Below, piece after piece: positions 45,561 through 56,398 of a stretch of DNA of 64,000 bases. Made by a program: the position numbers and the translations under genes. The notes beneath the pieces were generated by a model. The model had not been told where the DNA came from. It saw only the letters and a list, made by a program, of their open reading frames with translations, and searched no databases. Location: assembly GCA_008704415.1 (NCBI GenBank), contig VXIS01000006.1, forward strand, positions 289,564 through 353,563, in the 5' to 3' direction. Numbering within the stretch: position 1 is the first letter of the stretch; each line of letters starts with the position of its first letter. The stretch is from Sphaerosporella brunnea. Lineage: Eukaryota; Ascomycota; Pezizomycetes; Pezizales; Pyronemataceae.

Positions 45561-45728
45561 TGGTGATGGACACGAGCCAAGCCGGTCCGAGTCAATAGCT
45601 CGAGCTTCGAGCTAGAGCATACTCGATCCGGCCGAATTTTGAGCTCGAGCAGGCTGGAACGATAGTACGTCTGACACGAGCTGGGCGCAGGCTTTTACAT
45701 AGAATCGAGTTCGTTCTGTGCACGTACC

Positions 45729-46198
45729 TAGAGCTGTGCACGGGTCGGGGCGCCCCAACGGGGCACCAGGCTCGACGAGGCGGAGAAAGCCTCGCCCGAC
45801 CCCGATCCACCTCGCCGCGCCCCGGCCACCTCTTCGCTGCCCCGGCCACGCCGCCGGAACCCAGGACACCTCGTCAGACTCCGAATACCCCGAACTCGCG
45901 TACAGCCTATCGACGACATCAGGATGCGCTCCTGGGGTACCTCGTTCGGCCGTGATCTCAGATGAGCGCCTTGTGTGCCACTTGGACTGTTAAGCGTAGC
46001 GGCCCTGAATGCCCGGCATATATCACTCTCCCCCCGCTGCCGCCCCGATGCCGCCCCGATGTACCCCGTCGCACCCCGAGCCACCTCGCCGCGCCCCGAT
46101 CCACCCCGTCGTGCCCCGATCCACCCCGTCGTGCCCCGGTCCACCTCGTCGCGCCCCGCTCGCCCGCGCCCCGACCAGTCGCCCCGTGCACAGCTCTA
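45729..46198 (+). mobile_element. Nested hAT-type MITE, family 3 (470 bp)
   Basis: Terminal inverted repeats TAGAGCTGTGCACGGG, fitting the hAT pattern YARNG, are flanked by a perfect 8-bp duplication CACGTACC (45721-45728 and 46199-46206). The interior next to each end is C-rich and tandem, with units such as CCCCGATCCACCCCGTCGTG (46098-46140) and CGCCCCGATG. No coding sequence. Confidence 0.95.
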
Positions 46199-46424
46199 CA
46201 CGTACCTAATCTTAAATATCTCACCGCTTCCAGCCCCATCTCAACGCACTCCACAATCACCACCATCACCCGCCCACATCAAACTCTCACCATTGTGCCC
46301 CCGTCTCATCGTGACCAAACGCGCCCCAGTACAACTTTTTGAGCATGTCGGCGGTGTCAGCAGTGGGTCCGGCATCGATCACCGATTGGCCCGGCTCCGA
46401 GTCCTGCTGGCGAAAAGGACGATG

Positions 46425-46816
46425 TGATGCCAGCGTTCCACAAGAAAATCAGTGAACAATGGCGTAAGTCAAAGAGCTCGCGTTAGTTTCTGCGTCCAGA
46501 TACCTTTTATGAAGTTGCTGGAAGCCGCACACTCAGCGGGCAGCGGATCTCACCTTACATGGCCTTTCTCCAAAAAAGAAGAATCATTTTTCGCGAGCAG
46601 GTTGCAGGAAAGCTGAGCATGGACGCCATCGAAGACCATAGTTCTGGCACTGAGGCAGGCACTGAGTCAGATGTTGAGGGTACAGATGGAGACGGTACCG
46701 AGATTCATAGGGACTATCACGCCTCGGAGGGTGCAGGTTCAGTTGCCGAGGCTGATCTGTACGGATATGAAACCTATATACCGTGTACATCACCCCGGAA
46801 TGCAGTTCCGTGGTAG
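46425..46816 (+). pseudogene. Unidentified coding-like remnant inside the hAT element
   Basis: The frame 46559-46816 (ATG, 85 codons) is Glu/Asp/Gly/Thr-rich at its centre. Upstream sequence in another frame (VMPAFHKKISEQWRKSKSS, about 46430-46480) is also protein-like. A competing frame over 46510-46610 (FSKKEESFFASRLQES) looks equally plausible. It may be transposase or captured host sequence. Confidence 0.3.
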
Positions 46817-47369
46817 TATGACCCTGTGCCCCGGGTTTTTGTGTAAAACAATCACACGGCTCGAGCATGGCTGGAGTCCGGTCTAGAGCAGCTCGAGCCC
46901 GCGAGCCGAGCTTGGAATTGGACGAGCTGACTCAAGCCTACCCATGAGCTCGTCTGGACCCGGCTCGTATCCATCACTAGTTTCAAACATACGCACTGAC
47001 TGCGACGTACATATGACTTTACATTACGTGGGGCTGGACTAATGACTGCACACCGTGTGGTCACCACACGGCTGTTTACTAGTATCACATCTTAGTGCGT
47101 CATAATGTCGGTATCACAACAAAAAGAGGCTCGTTGGGTATGTGCCGTATTCTGAGGAGGAGGTTATGCAGGGCAGCACTGGAAATTACTGTTCTCTCAG
47201 GATAGTCAAAACAGAACGCATGCTTTGAGGCAACTCCTATTCTCCAAAACCCATTACAGGACCACTATAGATGGTGAATCATTATTTAACCATTATGTCC
47301 CTATTTAGTCTGCTCTTCTGGGAAGGTTTCAACCTGGCACGGCGGCGGTGTATTGTTGAACTGTTTCAC

Positions 47370-48400
47370 GGTAGATCACGCCTGATGTCGATACCAAGGC
47401 CAAAGAGCCCACGCTGTCCGCTTCGCAAAACTGGAAGCCACAACGTACAAGCTGGTTCTCTCGGTGTTCCATAAACTATTCCTGAATGTTGCAAAGGAAG
47501 ATACCTCGCCAACGGGTATCCCGAATGGGCGTGCTCGGAACGTGACCTTTTTCCTCAAGCAGGTGCGCCAGATTGTTTCTGACTCCACGTTGGCATATGA
47601 ACGCTGAAGCGAACAACGGAGAAGCTGGCTGCCAGGTTCATGGGACAGGCTTTGCACCAGCTGCACCGGGTGGCAGACTCACACCCATACAGGAAGCAGT
47701 TCACAATGCCAGTCTCCTCGAACACCACCGCTTTATCCATCTCCAAAGGCACGGACTCGAGCTCCGTCTTTACGTGTTTCGGGAGGCCAATTTGACACTG
47801 CTCTTGAATATTTTCAAATGGTTCTGTCTGAGAGTTGAGTAACTCCCGTGAAACCAGCGTTCCCTTCTGCGTTCGGACAGCTGCCCGAATACAACATCGT
47901 CCCCCGCAATATCCGCCAGGATTACATTATCGTGAACGACTCTCGCGCCGTACTCAACGATCTCGGGATCACGGTCACCCTACCGTGTTCCTAAATCCAC
48001 TTCCGTAGCGGCTTCACCCCGGCTGCTGTCAGCCGTTGCTGGAGCCTAGGTCGCAGACAACCTGCACGCATCTCTCCTCCTCGTCAGACGCTCCTGGCCC
48101 CGAAATCTGTGGGCGGTTTCATGTCCGTGATGGTTACTCACACAGACAGCCGTGATTCCCAGCTGTTGGTTCGGTTCTGGAGGATATTGAGGCACAGGAA
48201 TCCCGGCAACCGTATGTATGTGCTGCGAAGAAGACGGATCACAAAACGTTGTGGAAGTTGCCGGGCGCCATCGTCATCTTGCAGAAAGAGGCCTGCTGAC
48301 CGCCTGGGTCTGCGGTCGCATTCGAGCATCAGGATGGGGTTGTTTTCAGTCAGACAGATGAGCATTTGCAGGCTGCGCTTCGAAGCGGACGAGTGACAAC
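47370..48400 (+). pseudogene. Decayed gene of unknown family, spread over several frames
   Basis: Consecutive plus-strand stretches read as ordinary protein with single frame changes or stops between them. These are about 47391-47597 (RFAKLEATTYKLVLSVFHKL...NVTFFLKQVRQIVSD), 47603-47788 (TEKLAARFMGQALHQLHRVAD), 47790-47989 (ALEYFQMVLSES, stop, then GQLPEYNIVPRNIRQDYIIV and NDLGITVTLPCS) and about 48168-48410 (VLEDIEAQESRQPYVCAAKK...LWKLPGAIVILQKEA). Composition and continuity argue for one former gene of at least 300 codons. I do not recognise the family; retroelement, virus-derived and host origins are all open. Confidence 0.5.
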
Positions 48401-48440
48401 CAAAGCCGGGCCATAGACGACTCACCACAACACGAGATGG

Positions 48441-49261
48441 ACACGTAACGTCGTAATAGACTCCTAACGGAATTTGGACAGATTTTGAAGAGCGCTGTCA
48501 CGAATACACTTCTCTTACCACCCCCATTGTCCACCACGCAACCCTCAACTGGCCTTTGTACTTGACTAACCGCCAATTGCCCGTCCCGTGACCTCGCCAC
48601 TTTGAACACCGCCACTCTCCCCACTCCTCCTCCTCTTCCTCTCCGCAACCGCTCCCCACCCCCCGTCGCAGCTGCGGCTTGTCAGTCCTCCTCACTCCGA
48701 GTGTTACCCCGGTAGCCACTACTGCTCCTCCCCAGTAGTGCTCCGCCTGTCCGTCACTCCCCACCCTCCCCGCCGCCGCTCCAGATCATTGCTCCACCGC
48801 CGCCTCCTCATCACTTCTCCGGCTCATTGTCGCAGCTCTTCTCGATGATCCTCCTCCTCTAGGTCTTCTGTAGCAAGTTCACAGGAAATACCGGGTTATC
48901 GACGGACCATATCGGACGGCCCTGAACGATGTTACCCAGAACTGCAACTCCTCTCACAGAAGAACTGATATCCTGCCAGAGCACAATAGGAAGCACGGGG
49001 TGTTTGCAACGAGCCATCAGAGGCGTGGAATGATGGTACCCAGGTCTGAGCTTGCTCTCGTAGACAAACGAACAACGCGGTTTTCAACGGAAGATCAGAT
49101 GCACGGAATGATGGTACCCAGATCTGCCTATGGGGCCGTTCCGCCAGTGTCGGTCGGCACAGGGCCTCACACATCGCCCTGCAAAGTCCCGAGAGCCTTG
49201 TGGTCGCTGACATGCGTATCGCGTAACACTAAGGTTTCCTGAAGAATTGCAGGGCTGCATT
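48441..49261. other. No gene recognised
   Basis: The region 48480-48860 is pyrimidine-rich (CTCC/CCAC-rich) and would give a Gly-rich minus frame by composition alone. A 22-bp direct repeat around GGAATGATGGTACCCAG occurs at 49026 and 49106. Confidence 0.45.
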
Positions 49262-49727
49262 CCGCGAGTACGTGAAGGAGGCAGCGAGCTTGTAAGATCC
49301 GGCGCTTCACAGAGGCAAATAAACTCAAAACCTTTTGTGTGTCAGACTTGGTAAGTACCAAGAGGATACCCGAAAACAGGTCACTGATCAACTCAGTATT
49401 TACTGATGATAGTCGATACATTCGGGTCTGCTCGAAAGGCCGTATCGGAGGGAATAGCTCTCAGCTTTTAAAGCCATCGATGGCCAATACATGATACCAT
49501 AACATGAGGTCATTGTTGGGTGGCAAATTCATAAAGCAAAGCAATAATGGTCATAAGACCTGCATAGTCTGCCTTGCGAAGGCTAGAATATTTCAAATGA
49601 AATAGTAAAGAAAGGTAAAGAAACCCATAGAATACTGACATCATACCATCGTTACTGTGAGTTAGTTTTATATCTTTAGTAAGGAAATACGTAGCAGAGA
49701 AACCATACGAAGTGTAATAATAATACA
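49262..49727 (-). mobile_element. Old LTR of the 512-bp LTR family
   Basis: It matches the solo LTR at 3054-3565 over nearly its full length in inverted orientation. Shared landmarks are CACAGAGGCAAATAAACTCA, CAGTATTTACTGATGATAGT and AGTAAGGAAATACGTAGC. The end near 49727 reads ATACA. The other end is diverged and the edge at 49262 is approximate. No duplication could be scored. Confidence 0.8.
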
Positions 49728-49903
49728 GAAGGTTTCAGCACTCTGCGGAGCAAGATGGTTGCGCTATGACTATCTTCTCACTGGAAGTATGGAATTGCCC
49801 AAATCACAGCATTGCACACGTTGGGAGCGGATGAAGTGTGGTGGGTTTCTGAGGCGCAAAATACTGCGTGAAGCTCACCGGGGGCATAATAGACCAGCCT
49901 GAG

Positions 49904-50323
49904 TCACTGGTGAGGATGTGACCATCCAGTAACAAGGTCAAGAAGCCTCCTCGACGGTTTCGGTGTGTTCGGTTTGTCATCTACTCGCGCAAGAGTACAG
50001 TTGGCAGCGGGCTCAAGTATGTTGCGCGTGACCCAGGTCTTCCTGCGCTTGGACTCGCCACGGAGGAAAAGCGCCGGAGGGTTCTTTGCATCCCGGGGGG
50101 AGTGCAACCCCGTAATCCTTGGAGCAAATTCAGAAGCGTGACAAACAGCGTCAAATTCGCACACCGTTTTGGGACCGCAGGTGATGTCGGTCGATCCCGG
50201 CGCCCACTCTATGGTTTTATCTCCATGCACCGTCTGGATGCATGCGATGCTCGTGACAGGGTGTCTCAATCGCGCCTTGTCGAAGGTCGCCATCTCTTGT
50301 ACCGCTGGGTCCGGAACGAGCAT
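49904..50323 (-). CDS. Hypothetical protein, 139 residues
   Basis: An ATG-started minus-strand frame of balanced composition (MLVPDPAVQEMATFDKARLR at the start, RRLLDLVTGWSHPH at the end), with six cysteines and no low-complexity tracts. No domain recognised. A plus-strand frame (50102-50566, 154 codons) and another minus frame (50217-50489) overlap it, so coding status is uncertain. It could be an exon of a larger gene, since open sequence also exists upstream on the same strand. Confidence 0.35.
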   Translation of the reverse strand: MLVPDPAVQEMATFDKARLRHPVTSIACIQTVHGDKTIEWAPGSTDITCGPKTVCEFDAVCHASEFAPRITGLHSPRDAKNPPALFLRGESKRRKTWVTRNILEPAANCTLARVDDKPNTPKPSRRLLDLVTGWSHPHQ

Positions 50324-50699
50324 GGTTTTTCCCAGCTTGCGCTACATTATCCTGGCGTTGGCGTTGACGGTCTTCTTCATCTATCTGCTGGCCAACAAGC
50401 ATGTTTATGTATCCAGCCTCGGGGGGCAGAGGACTCAAAAGGACGCGCGGTTTTGCCTCGGAAGGACGACCCCATGACCGCAAATGCAACCGCCATGATA
50501 TCTGTCAACTACAGCGGCTATGAAATAAAAATTGAACAAATAGATGATCACCAGATGAAGTTATAACTAGGCGGGCATCAATAGAGTTGCGCTGCATGGC
50601 GTATTTACCCAGTGCACTCGCAACGGTGGTTCTTGACGGGACACACCTGAAGGCTTCGCAGTTAGGCTGGCCCAAACGCCGGTTGGAGTCACAATAAAA

Positions 50700-51645
50700 T
50701 CACCCCTAGCTTGCCGCTGTCGTGCATCGCAGCCCCGTCCACCGACAGATCAACCCGTTGAGCCGTCTGAGTGATCAACCCCGTCCATCGCAGCTCCGAC
50801 CACCGACAGATCAACCCTTTGATCAGTCCGAGTGATCAACCCCGTCCATCTCAGCCCCGTCCGTGTGATCAGCCCCGTCCCCGCCACGTTCGAGTGATCA
50901 ACCCCGTCCAGCCACGTCTTCCTGGTCGAACACGTCCGTCTCCGCCCCGTCCGAGTGATCAACCCGTCCCCGCCACGTTCAAGTGATCAACCCAGTCCCC
51001 GCCACGTTCAAGTAATCAACCCCCTCCCCGCCATGTTCGAGTCATCAACCCCGTCCATCGCCGCACCGTCCGCGTGATCAACCTCGTCCATCGCTGCCTC
51101 GTCAACCAAGTGATCAACCCCGTCCCCGCCAGGTTCATGTAATCAACCCCGTCCATCTCATCCCCGTCCGAGTGATCAACCCCGTCCCCGCCTCGTTCGA
51201 GTGATCAACCCAGTACCCGCCACGTTCGAGTCATCAACCCCATCCGCGCCATGTTCGAGTCATCAACCCCGTCCATCGCTGCCCCGTCAGCGTGATCAGC
51301 CCCGTCTACCGAGTGATAAACCCCGTGCATCTCCCCCTCCTCAACCAAGTTATCAACCCGTCCCGCCGCGTTCGAGCGATCAACTCCGGCCCCACCATGT
51401 TCCAGTCATCAACCCCGTCCATCGTCGCCCCGTCCGCGTGATCGGCCACGTCCATTGCAGCCCCGTACACCAAGTGATCAACCCTGTCCAGCGAAGCCCG
51501 GTCCACCGAGTGATCAACCCCGTCCGCGTGATCGGCCCCGTCCATCGCGGCCCCGTCCACCGAGTGATCAACCCGGACGTCCCCGCCCCGGCCGAGTGAT
51601 CATCCCCGTCCGAGCCCGTCCATCTGAGCCCTGTGCGAGTGATCC
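50700..51645. repeat. Degenerate minisatellite, core GTGATCAACCCCGTCC
   Basis: The core (variants CGAGTGATCAACCCCGTCC, CCACCGAGTGATCAACCC, TTCGAGTCATCAACCCC) recurs more than twenty times with spacing of roughly 27-45 bp. Two alternating linkers separate the cores: CCGCCACGTTCGA and ATCGCAGCCCCGTCC. All frames through it are open, giving Pro/Arg/Gln- or Trp/Thr-rich peptides, so the long frames here (for example 51201-51599) are repeat artefacts. Confidence 0.9.
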
Positions 51646-52229
51646 ACCCACCTGTTCCGGCGAGAGCCGGGCTATTGCAAGTGATGTGTTCACATCACAC
51701 CCGCCTTGGTGTCGGTTTTATGCGCAATTTGGTCATATTTAACACCGCGACGAGAACCCGGTCAGCACGGCCCCCTCTCATAAATTCGGATAGCAGCGCT
51801 TTTCAGCCCCACCAGTTTTCAAACAATGAATCACCCCCCCCCCGGTGAGGTTCCGCGGGATTCTTGCTCACTTGCTGGACAGTGTAAATGCACATGTGCT
51901 TCACCCTGTGATAAACTAGCGTCCTACAGCCGCGATTTTCATTGTCCACCTACGGCATTGGGATCCACCTGTAATTGTGAGGCATAGTGCAGGCTGCCTC
52001 AACCCGACCCGCCGGCAGGCTCCGCTTGGTGGACACAGCGACCACTGCTTAGAAACTTATCACCGCGTGACATCGCTGGGGAAACCTCGCTCCCGTCCCC
52101 TAAATAAGATCTCTGTAAGACTGAGGGGCGCGCTTCCACCAGTCACGCAATCTGGTCATGTTATAAAAGACTCACAACGATGGATTTGGAAAGCGTGGAC
52201 CATGAAAAATCGCCACGGCGTTGCTATGG
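51646..52229. other. No gene recognised
   Basis: Short frames only. A C run of ten lies at 51834-51843. Confidence 0.45.
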
Positions 52230-53010
52230 CTGTCAATCACTATGACCGCTGTCAACCGCTATGGCCAGCTGCCCAGCCGTGTCTTTTCGTCATGGTGAAA
52301 CCACCATTCGTTCCGAGGTGAATTGACGCTGTTGGCTGCCCCCAAACTCTTGAAACTACACATCGCCGCAGCCAGAAATAGCCACAGCCAGCAATAGCTA
52401 TGACGAGGCCGAGCACAAGGACCATCATTGCACGACAAGCTACGGCTACCCCCAAAAACCGAGCTGGTTAAGAACCCCTAGTGAACTGCGGGAGTAAGGG
52501 GCAAGAACTGCTGTACGACGGCTATCCTATCTGCACAGCCAGATTTGGAGAGACAGCGGAGGGGGACCGAAGAAGCAGTAGAGGGCGCGGGACCTCTTAT
52601 GATGATTCACATTAACATCTCTGAGGACTGGGCGAGGTTCTTCCAGAAGCGTTGGAATCCGTTAAACCATCGCTCATTGTTAATCAAGTATTGGAGACGC
52701 ACCTGGCGCATCATTGAAGCCTACCGCGACGGGGGCCACGTTGGGCGACAGGCAGTATAAGGACCGGGTGTACAAGAGTCATCGGAGAGTTTCACAGAGG
52801 CCGACTGAGGCGGACCTTGGTTGAGGCAGCCACGGTGATTGCGGCGGCCGCACGGGGGCAATTGTATTCTGGAAATATCATCATTCAGGGTTCCCAGACA
52901 TCGCGTTTTTATTGCTCAGGGTCCCCACCACTTCGCGCCGTCCGCACGCTGTTGAAGTCAGGGAAATTTCGACTGGGATGCAGGTTTATAGCCGCCTGCA
53001 CCATATCACT
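52230..53010 (+). mobile_element. DDE transposon remnant, copy 2 (inverted relative to 42410-43557)
   Basis: It shares with copy 1 the upstream GCTATGGCCAG region (52230-52290), the CCAAACTCTTG block, and a transposase C-terminus (IKYWRRTWRIIEAYRDGGHVG, about 52680-52750). It also shares TTGAAGTCAGGGAAATTTCG, then GGGATGCAGGTTTATAGCC near 52990. The central catalytic part retained in copy 1 is deleted here, so the two copies arose by different deletions. Confidence 0.65.
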
Positions 53011-53852
53011 CTTCTTTTGGTTGACCACATTCCTTTTTAGATCTCACCTGCGGTTTTTTTTATGGCGCTGTCACTTGGTTCTGACATTTTTTTGCTCAGT
53101 GGGTGCTAGAGACAACCTTTTTCTATCTTATATTTTTGCTTTTCATACACTGTTCAGGGAGTTCGCCAACGCATCAAAGTCTTGTCTGTCTTCGTGCATG
53201 TTGTGAGACAGCATCCTCAAGATTACTATCCTCTCAGTTCAGTGTTTAGCTACCAAAATACGACGATGGTCCAGCCATTCTGCGTTCAACCTCCTTTTCC
53301 AGGTATGCAGGCGCAGAATAGTCCCTTCTGAGACTGTTCAGTCCCGTACCCCTTCAACAGGCGGCGATATAGGGGTAAAAACTGCTAAAATAGTACCCTA
53401 ATCTCGGCGGTGAAGTTAGATCTACCTCAACAAATGCGACTTGATGCCCTGCCGAGGTGGTGGAAATGTGACCGGACTGGGCCGCCGCTTCAGATCTTGC
53501 GAGGTCAGGTCGCCGTGCAAGGTCTGGGGTGCTTTATGATGGACAGCACAGAGTGTCGCTGGTGTCGTAGACAGGGAGGTCGAGACGGTTGTTCCTACAC
53601 GATACATGCACTGCCCCAGTCCTCTTGGCCTGGACGTGTGTTCCTAGCAACATGTATTATCCAGCGGATCAAGCGGGAACCGAGTATTGGTGCCGTGATT
53701 GAGATGGCGGTGGCAGTTGATCGTCCTGTGTGCGTGCGGGTACCACATGAAGGAGTTATACCTCATGTCTGTCAGCACACGCGATCACTCACCAAGCTAG
53801 GGCCTTGGGTAGACCAGAAGCAAGTTCATCAGAAGGGCTTCAATCACACCCG
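53011..53852. other. No gene recognised upstream of the kinase gene
   Basis: A frame at 53410-53856 (148 codons) overlaps the start of the kinase gene in another frame and has no motif. This stretch should contain the promoter of the downstream gene, but I see no clear TATA box. Confidence 0.35.
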
Positions 53853-54024
53853 ATGAATACCACCCAATCGAGACAACCGCGACCAGTAAAACACTCCTCG
53901 ACACGTTCAGCTCCGCGAAACCGACAACTCGCCCCCAGTCAATCAACGGCAGCTTCCGAGATGTCGGCGGTGCTACGGAGAGGTGACGTTGTGACCGACG
54001 AACTATTAAACGTTGTTTACGCAG

Positions 54025-54078
54025 GTGCGGCCCTTTTGTTTGACGCTGACATCGCGCTATGTTATTGACTTGCTGTAG
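54025..54078 (+). other. Predicted 54-nt intron
   Basis: GTGCGG donor, TTGAC branch-like sequence 11 nt before TGCTGTAG. Removing it avoids the stop of exon 1's frame and joins it in phase to a frame that stays open for 38 codons. Confidence 0.6.
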
Positions 54079-54194
54079 CCTATGATGATTTCAAAGCACT
54101 CAACGGCATGAATGAGTGCTCGATTGAAAAGCAGCGATCAAGACTGGTACAAATGGTGCTTGCGCCGATTGTCGCTGCGTTCAAAGACGCCTGA

Positions 54195-55030
54195 GCTGAG
54201 GACAGCGAAGCGTTCGACAAGGAGAGGAGCAACTTTCAGAGAGCGAAGGCGAAGATTGCGGTTGAGAAGTCGGAGCTGGAGAAACAACTATTGAGCTCCA
54301 GCGCTGCGTACGAGAAGGAGAGGAGCAACTTTGAGAGCGCCAAGGCGGATCTCGAGAAGCAACTGTTGATCTCTAGTGCTGCGTTTGAGAACGAGAGGAG
54401 CAGCTTTGAGAGCACGAAGGCGAAGATTGCGGTTGAGAAGTCGGAGCTGGAGAAACAGCTATTGAGCTCCAGCGCTGCGTTCGAGAAGGAGAGGAGCAAC
54501 TTTGAAAGCGCCAAGGCGGATCTCGAGAAACAATTATTTATCTTTAGTGCTGCGTTCGAGAAGGACAGGAGCACCTTTGAGAGCGCGAAAGGCGAAGATT
54601 GCGGTTGAGAAGTTGGAGCTGGAGAAACAACTGTTGAGCCACAGCGCTGCGTTCGAGAAGGAGAGGACCCACCTTGAGAGCGCGAAGTCGAAGATTGCGG
54701 TTGAGAAATCAGAGCTGGAGAAACAACTATTGAGCTCAAGCGCTGCATTCGAGAAGAGGAGGACACACCTTGAGAGCGCCAAGGCGAAGATTGCGGTTGA
54801 GAAGTCGGAGCTGGAAAAACAACTATTGATCTCTAGTGCTGCGTTCGAAAAGGAGAGGAGCAGCTTTGACAGCGCGAAGGCGAAGATTGCGGTTGAGAAG
54901 TCGGAGCTGGAGAAACAACTATTGAGCTCCAGCGCTGCGTTTGAGAAGGAGAGGACCCACTTTGAGAGTGCGAAGGCGAAGCTTGCAGATGAGAAGTCGG
55001 AGCTCGAGAAGAAACTATTGAGCTCCAAAC
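54195..55030 (+). repeat. In-frame minisatellite encoding the coiled coil (75- and 96-bp units)
   Basis: Eight to nine units each begin EKQLL and continue SSSAAFEKERSNFESAK. Short units (25 residues) then end in ADL; long units (32 residues) end in AKIAVEKSEL. The order is a partial long unit, short, long, short, long (with the frameshift), then four long units. All predict strong alpha-helical coiled coil. The opposite strand is also open for 176 and 164 codons, which is a by-product of the repeat. Confidence 0.9.
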
Positions 55031-55151
55031 ATTATATACAGAGTTTGAAGCCTCACTTGCTAGAGCAGAGTGTCAAACTGGAAAACTATTACCGGCCGTC
55101 TGGCGAAGCAGTCAACTTTGGTCAGTCTTTGCTATGGCATGTGTGTGCCAG

Positions 55152-56398
55152 GATTTCAGCTGACTGAACCAGATTATACGACCAAGGCTGCACTATGGAC
55201 GCAGGCCGTGGCCGATGGTGACGCCAACAAGATTGCCGAGGTTTTGCAAGCGCCGTCCGACAGCCTGTCAAAAGCGTTGCTCAAAGAGGCAAATGAGCCT
55301 GCCGCCACATATGATGGTGAAATGGAGGGGTATCGACCCATTGTCAGCCTGTTGAGCAAAATCCTATCGAACGACCGCGCCCAGGTCTTCGACACACATG
55401 CTGGGAGGTTCCTTGATAAGGACCGATCTCCGGATATATCCATTTGCTCTCCCGCGATCAAGACGGCGCACGCGGCCTATGTGTGCACGGTTGTGGAGAT
55501 GAAGCCGAAGGACAAACCGCTGGACAATGCATGCCGGGGCCAGTTGCTCGGTTACATGCATCACACCGCACGTGCACAGCCGCTGCGTTCACGCTTCACG
55601 GGCATGGTGTCAAATGTTGACTGCAGCGTCTTTGTTGTGCTCGAGTGCGAATCGTTTGGCCAATTCAAAATCACTCACTTCGCGCCCGTCAACTGGACGA
55701 CTGCGCTCCTGCATCCACGTCGGCTGGTCCACGATGAACGAGAGCAGCCGCTGAAGCCAGGATTCAGCAAGGAGCTGGATAGAATCCTGAACCACCTTGG
55801 TATGACCCGGACTTCGACGGTCGGCGAATTTCGGATGCCGCGTCCGTTAGGCTTGCGCAAATGGCGGTGGATGCTACCTGCCGCTCCCGATGGCACATAC
55901 ACCGACCGCGCCGGCTGTCCGATCACAACTATTTGCGTCAAGCGTGCTGCACTGCGTTGCCCACAAAAGCTTCGGTCCGAGATCGACATACTCGATATAA
56001 TAGGAATAGGCCACGATGCGCCCCTGTCTCTGCCACAATTGGTGTACCACACGAAGGACTACCTGGAGTATGCGATGCTACCTGTCGGCGCGCCAGCCAA
56101 TCCCGCTGAGCTTGGCCGTTCGCCGCTTCTGGCACGCTGTGTTCTCCTGGATGTGCTGCAGGCACTAGAATGGCTCCACGAACATAACATCGTCTACCGC
56201 GATGTGCGGTGGGACAACATCGTGGTCGTCGACGAATGTCACGGCGTGCTGGTTGACTTAGGCAGCGCCTTCGAGGTCCGCGCCGGGGACGAAACCGTTG
56301 TTTACCAGGGAGGATTCCTGTGCTGCCCCCCCAGGTTGCTCCGCAACGGGGAACAACCGTACCTGCCAGCGCCTGCGACGTGTGGGGCCCGTTTGTGA
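55152..56398 (+). CDS. PD-(D/E)XK-like domain fused to protein kinase (fungal FunK1/CRN-kinase type), C-terminally truncated
   Basis: The first half contains SPDISI, about 23 residues later VVEMKPKD, then QLLGYMHHTARAQPLR. This is the PD...ExK...Q pattern of the restriction-endonuclease fold found at the front of fungal kinase-fusion proteins. The kinase part shows a beta-3 lysine (CVKRA), a helix-C glutamate (RSEIDIL), the catalytic loop VYRDVRWDNIVVV (HRD replaced by YRD, Asp and Asn kept) and DLG in place of DFG. All residues needed for phosphotransfer appear present. The frame then ends early at 56398, and the C-lobe helices are mostly missing. The open frame extends up to a GTG at 55070, but the part before 55152 is not homologous in frame. 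The family label is from memory of motif order and needs a profile search. Confidence 0.7.

Larger units (their letters stand above)
45561..46979 (+). mobile_element. hAT element, family 2, copy 3 (1419 bp including a nested MITE)
   Basis: It begins TGGTGATGGACACGAGCC and ends with the inverted TAGTGATGGATACGAGCC. The flanking octamers are GTTTGACA (45553-45560) and GTTTCAAA (46980-46987), 6 of 8 matching, a decayed duplication. Subterminal AGCTCGAGC motifs are present at both ends. Without the nested element it would be about 941 bp, close to copy 1. Confidence 0.85.

Noticed and set aside
45962..46427. Pro/Arg-rich frames (126 and 150 codons)
   Set aside because: They cover the C-rich tandem units inside the nested MITE and run across its edge. 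Open frames are expected from that composition.
50700..51645. CRISPR-like array
   Set aside because: Units have variable length, spacers are themselves repeats, no cas-like genes are near, and the genome is eukaryotic. It is a minisatellite.
54236..55028. Two long minus-strand frames (176 and 164 codons) opposite the coiled-coil repeats
   Set aside because: They are mirror images of the minisatellite units. Their Ser/Phe/Ala repeats follow from the plus-strand EKERSNFESAK units, and no upstream start or motif supports them.
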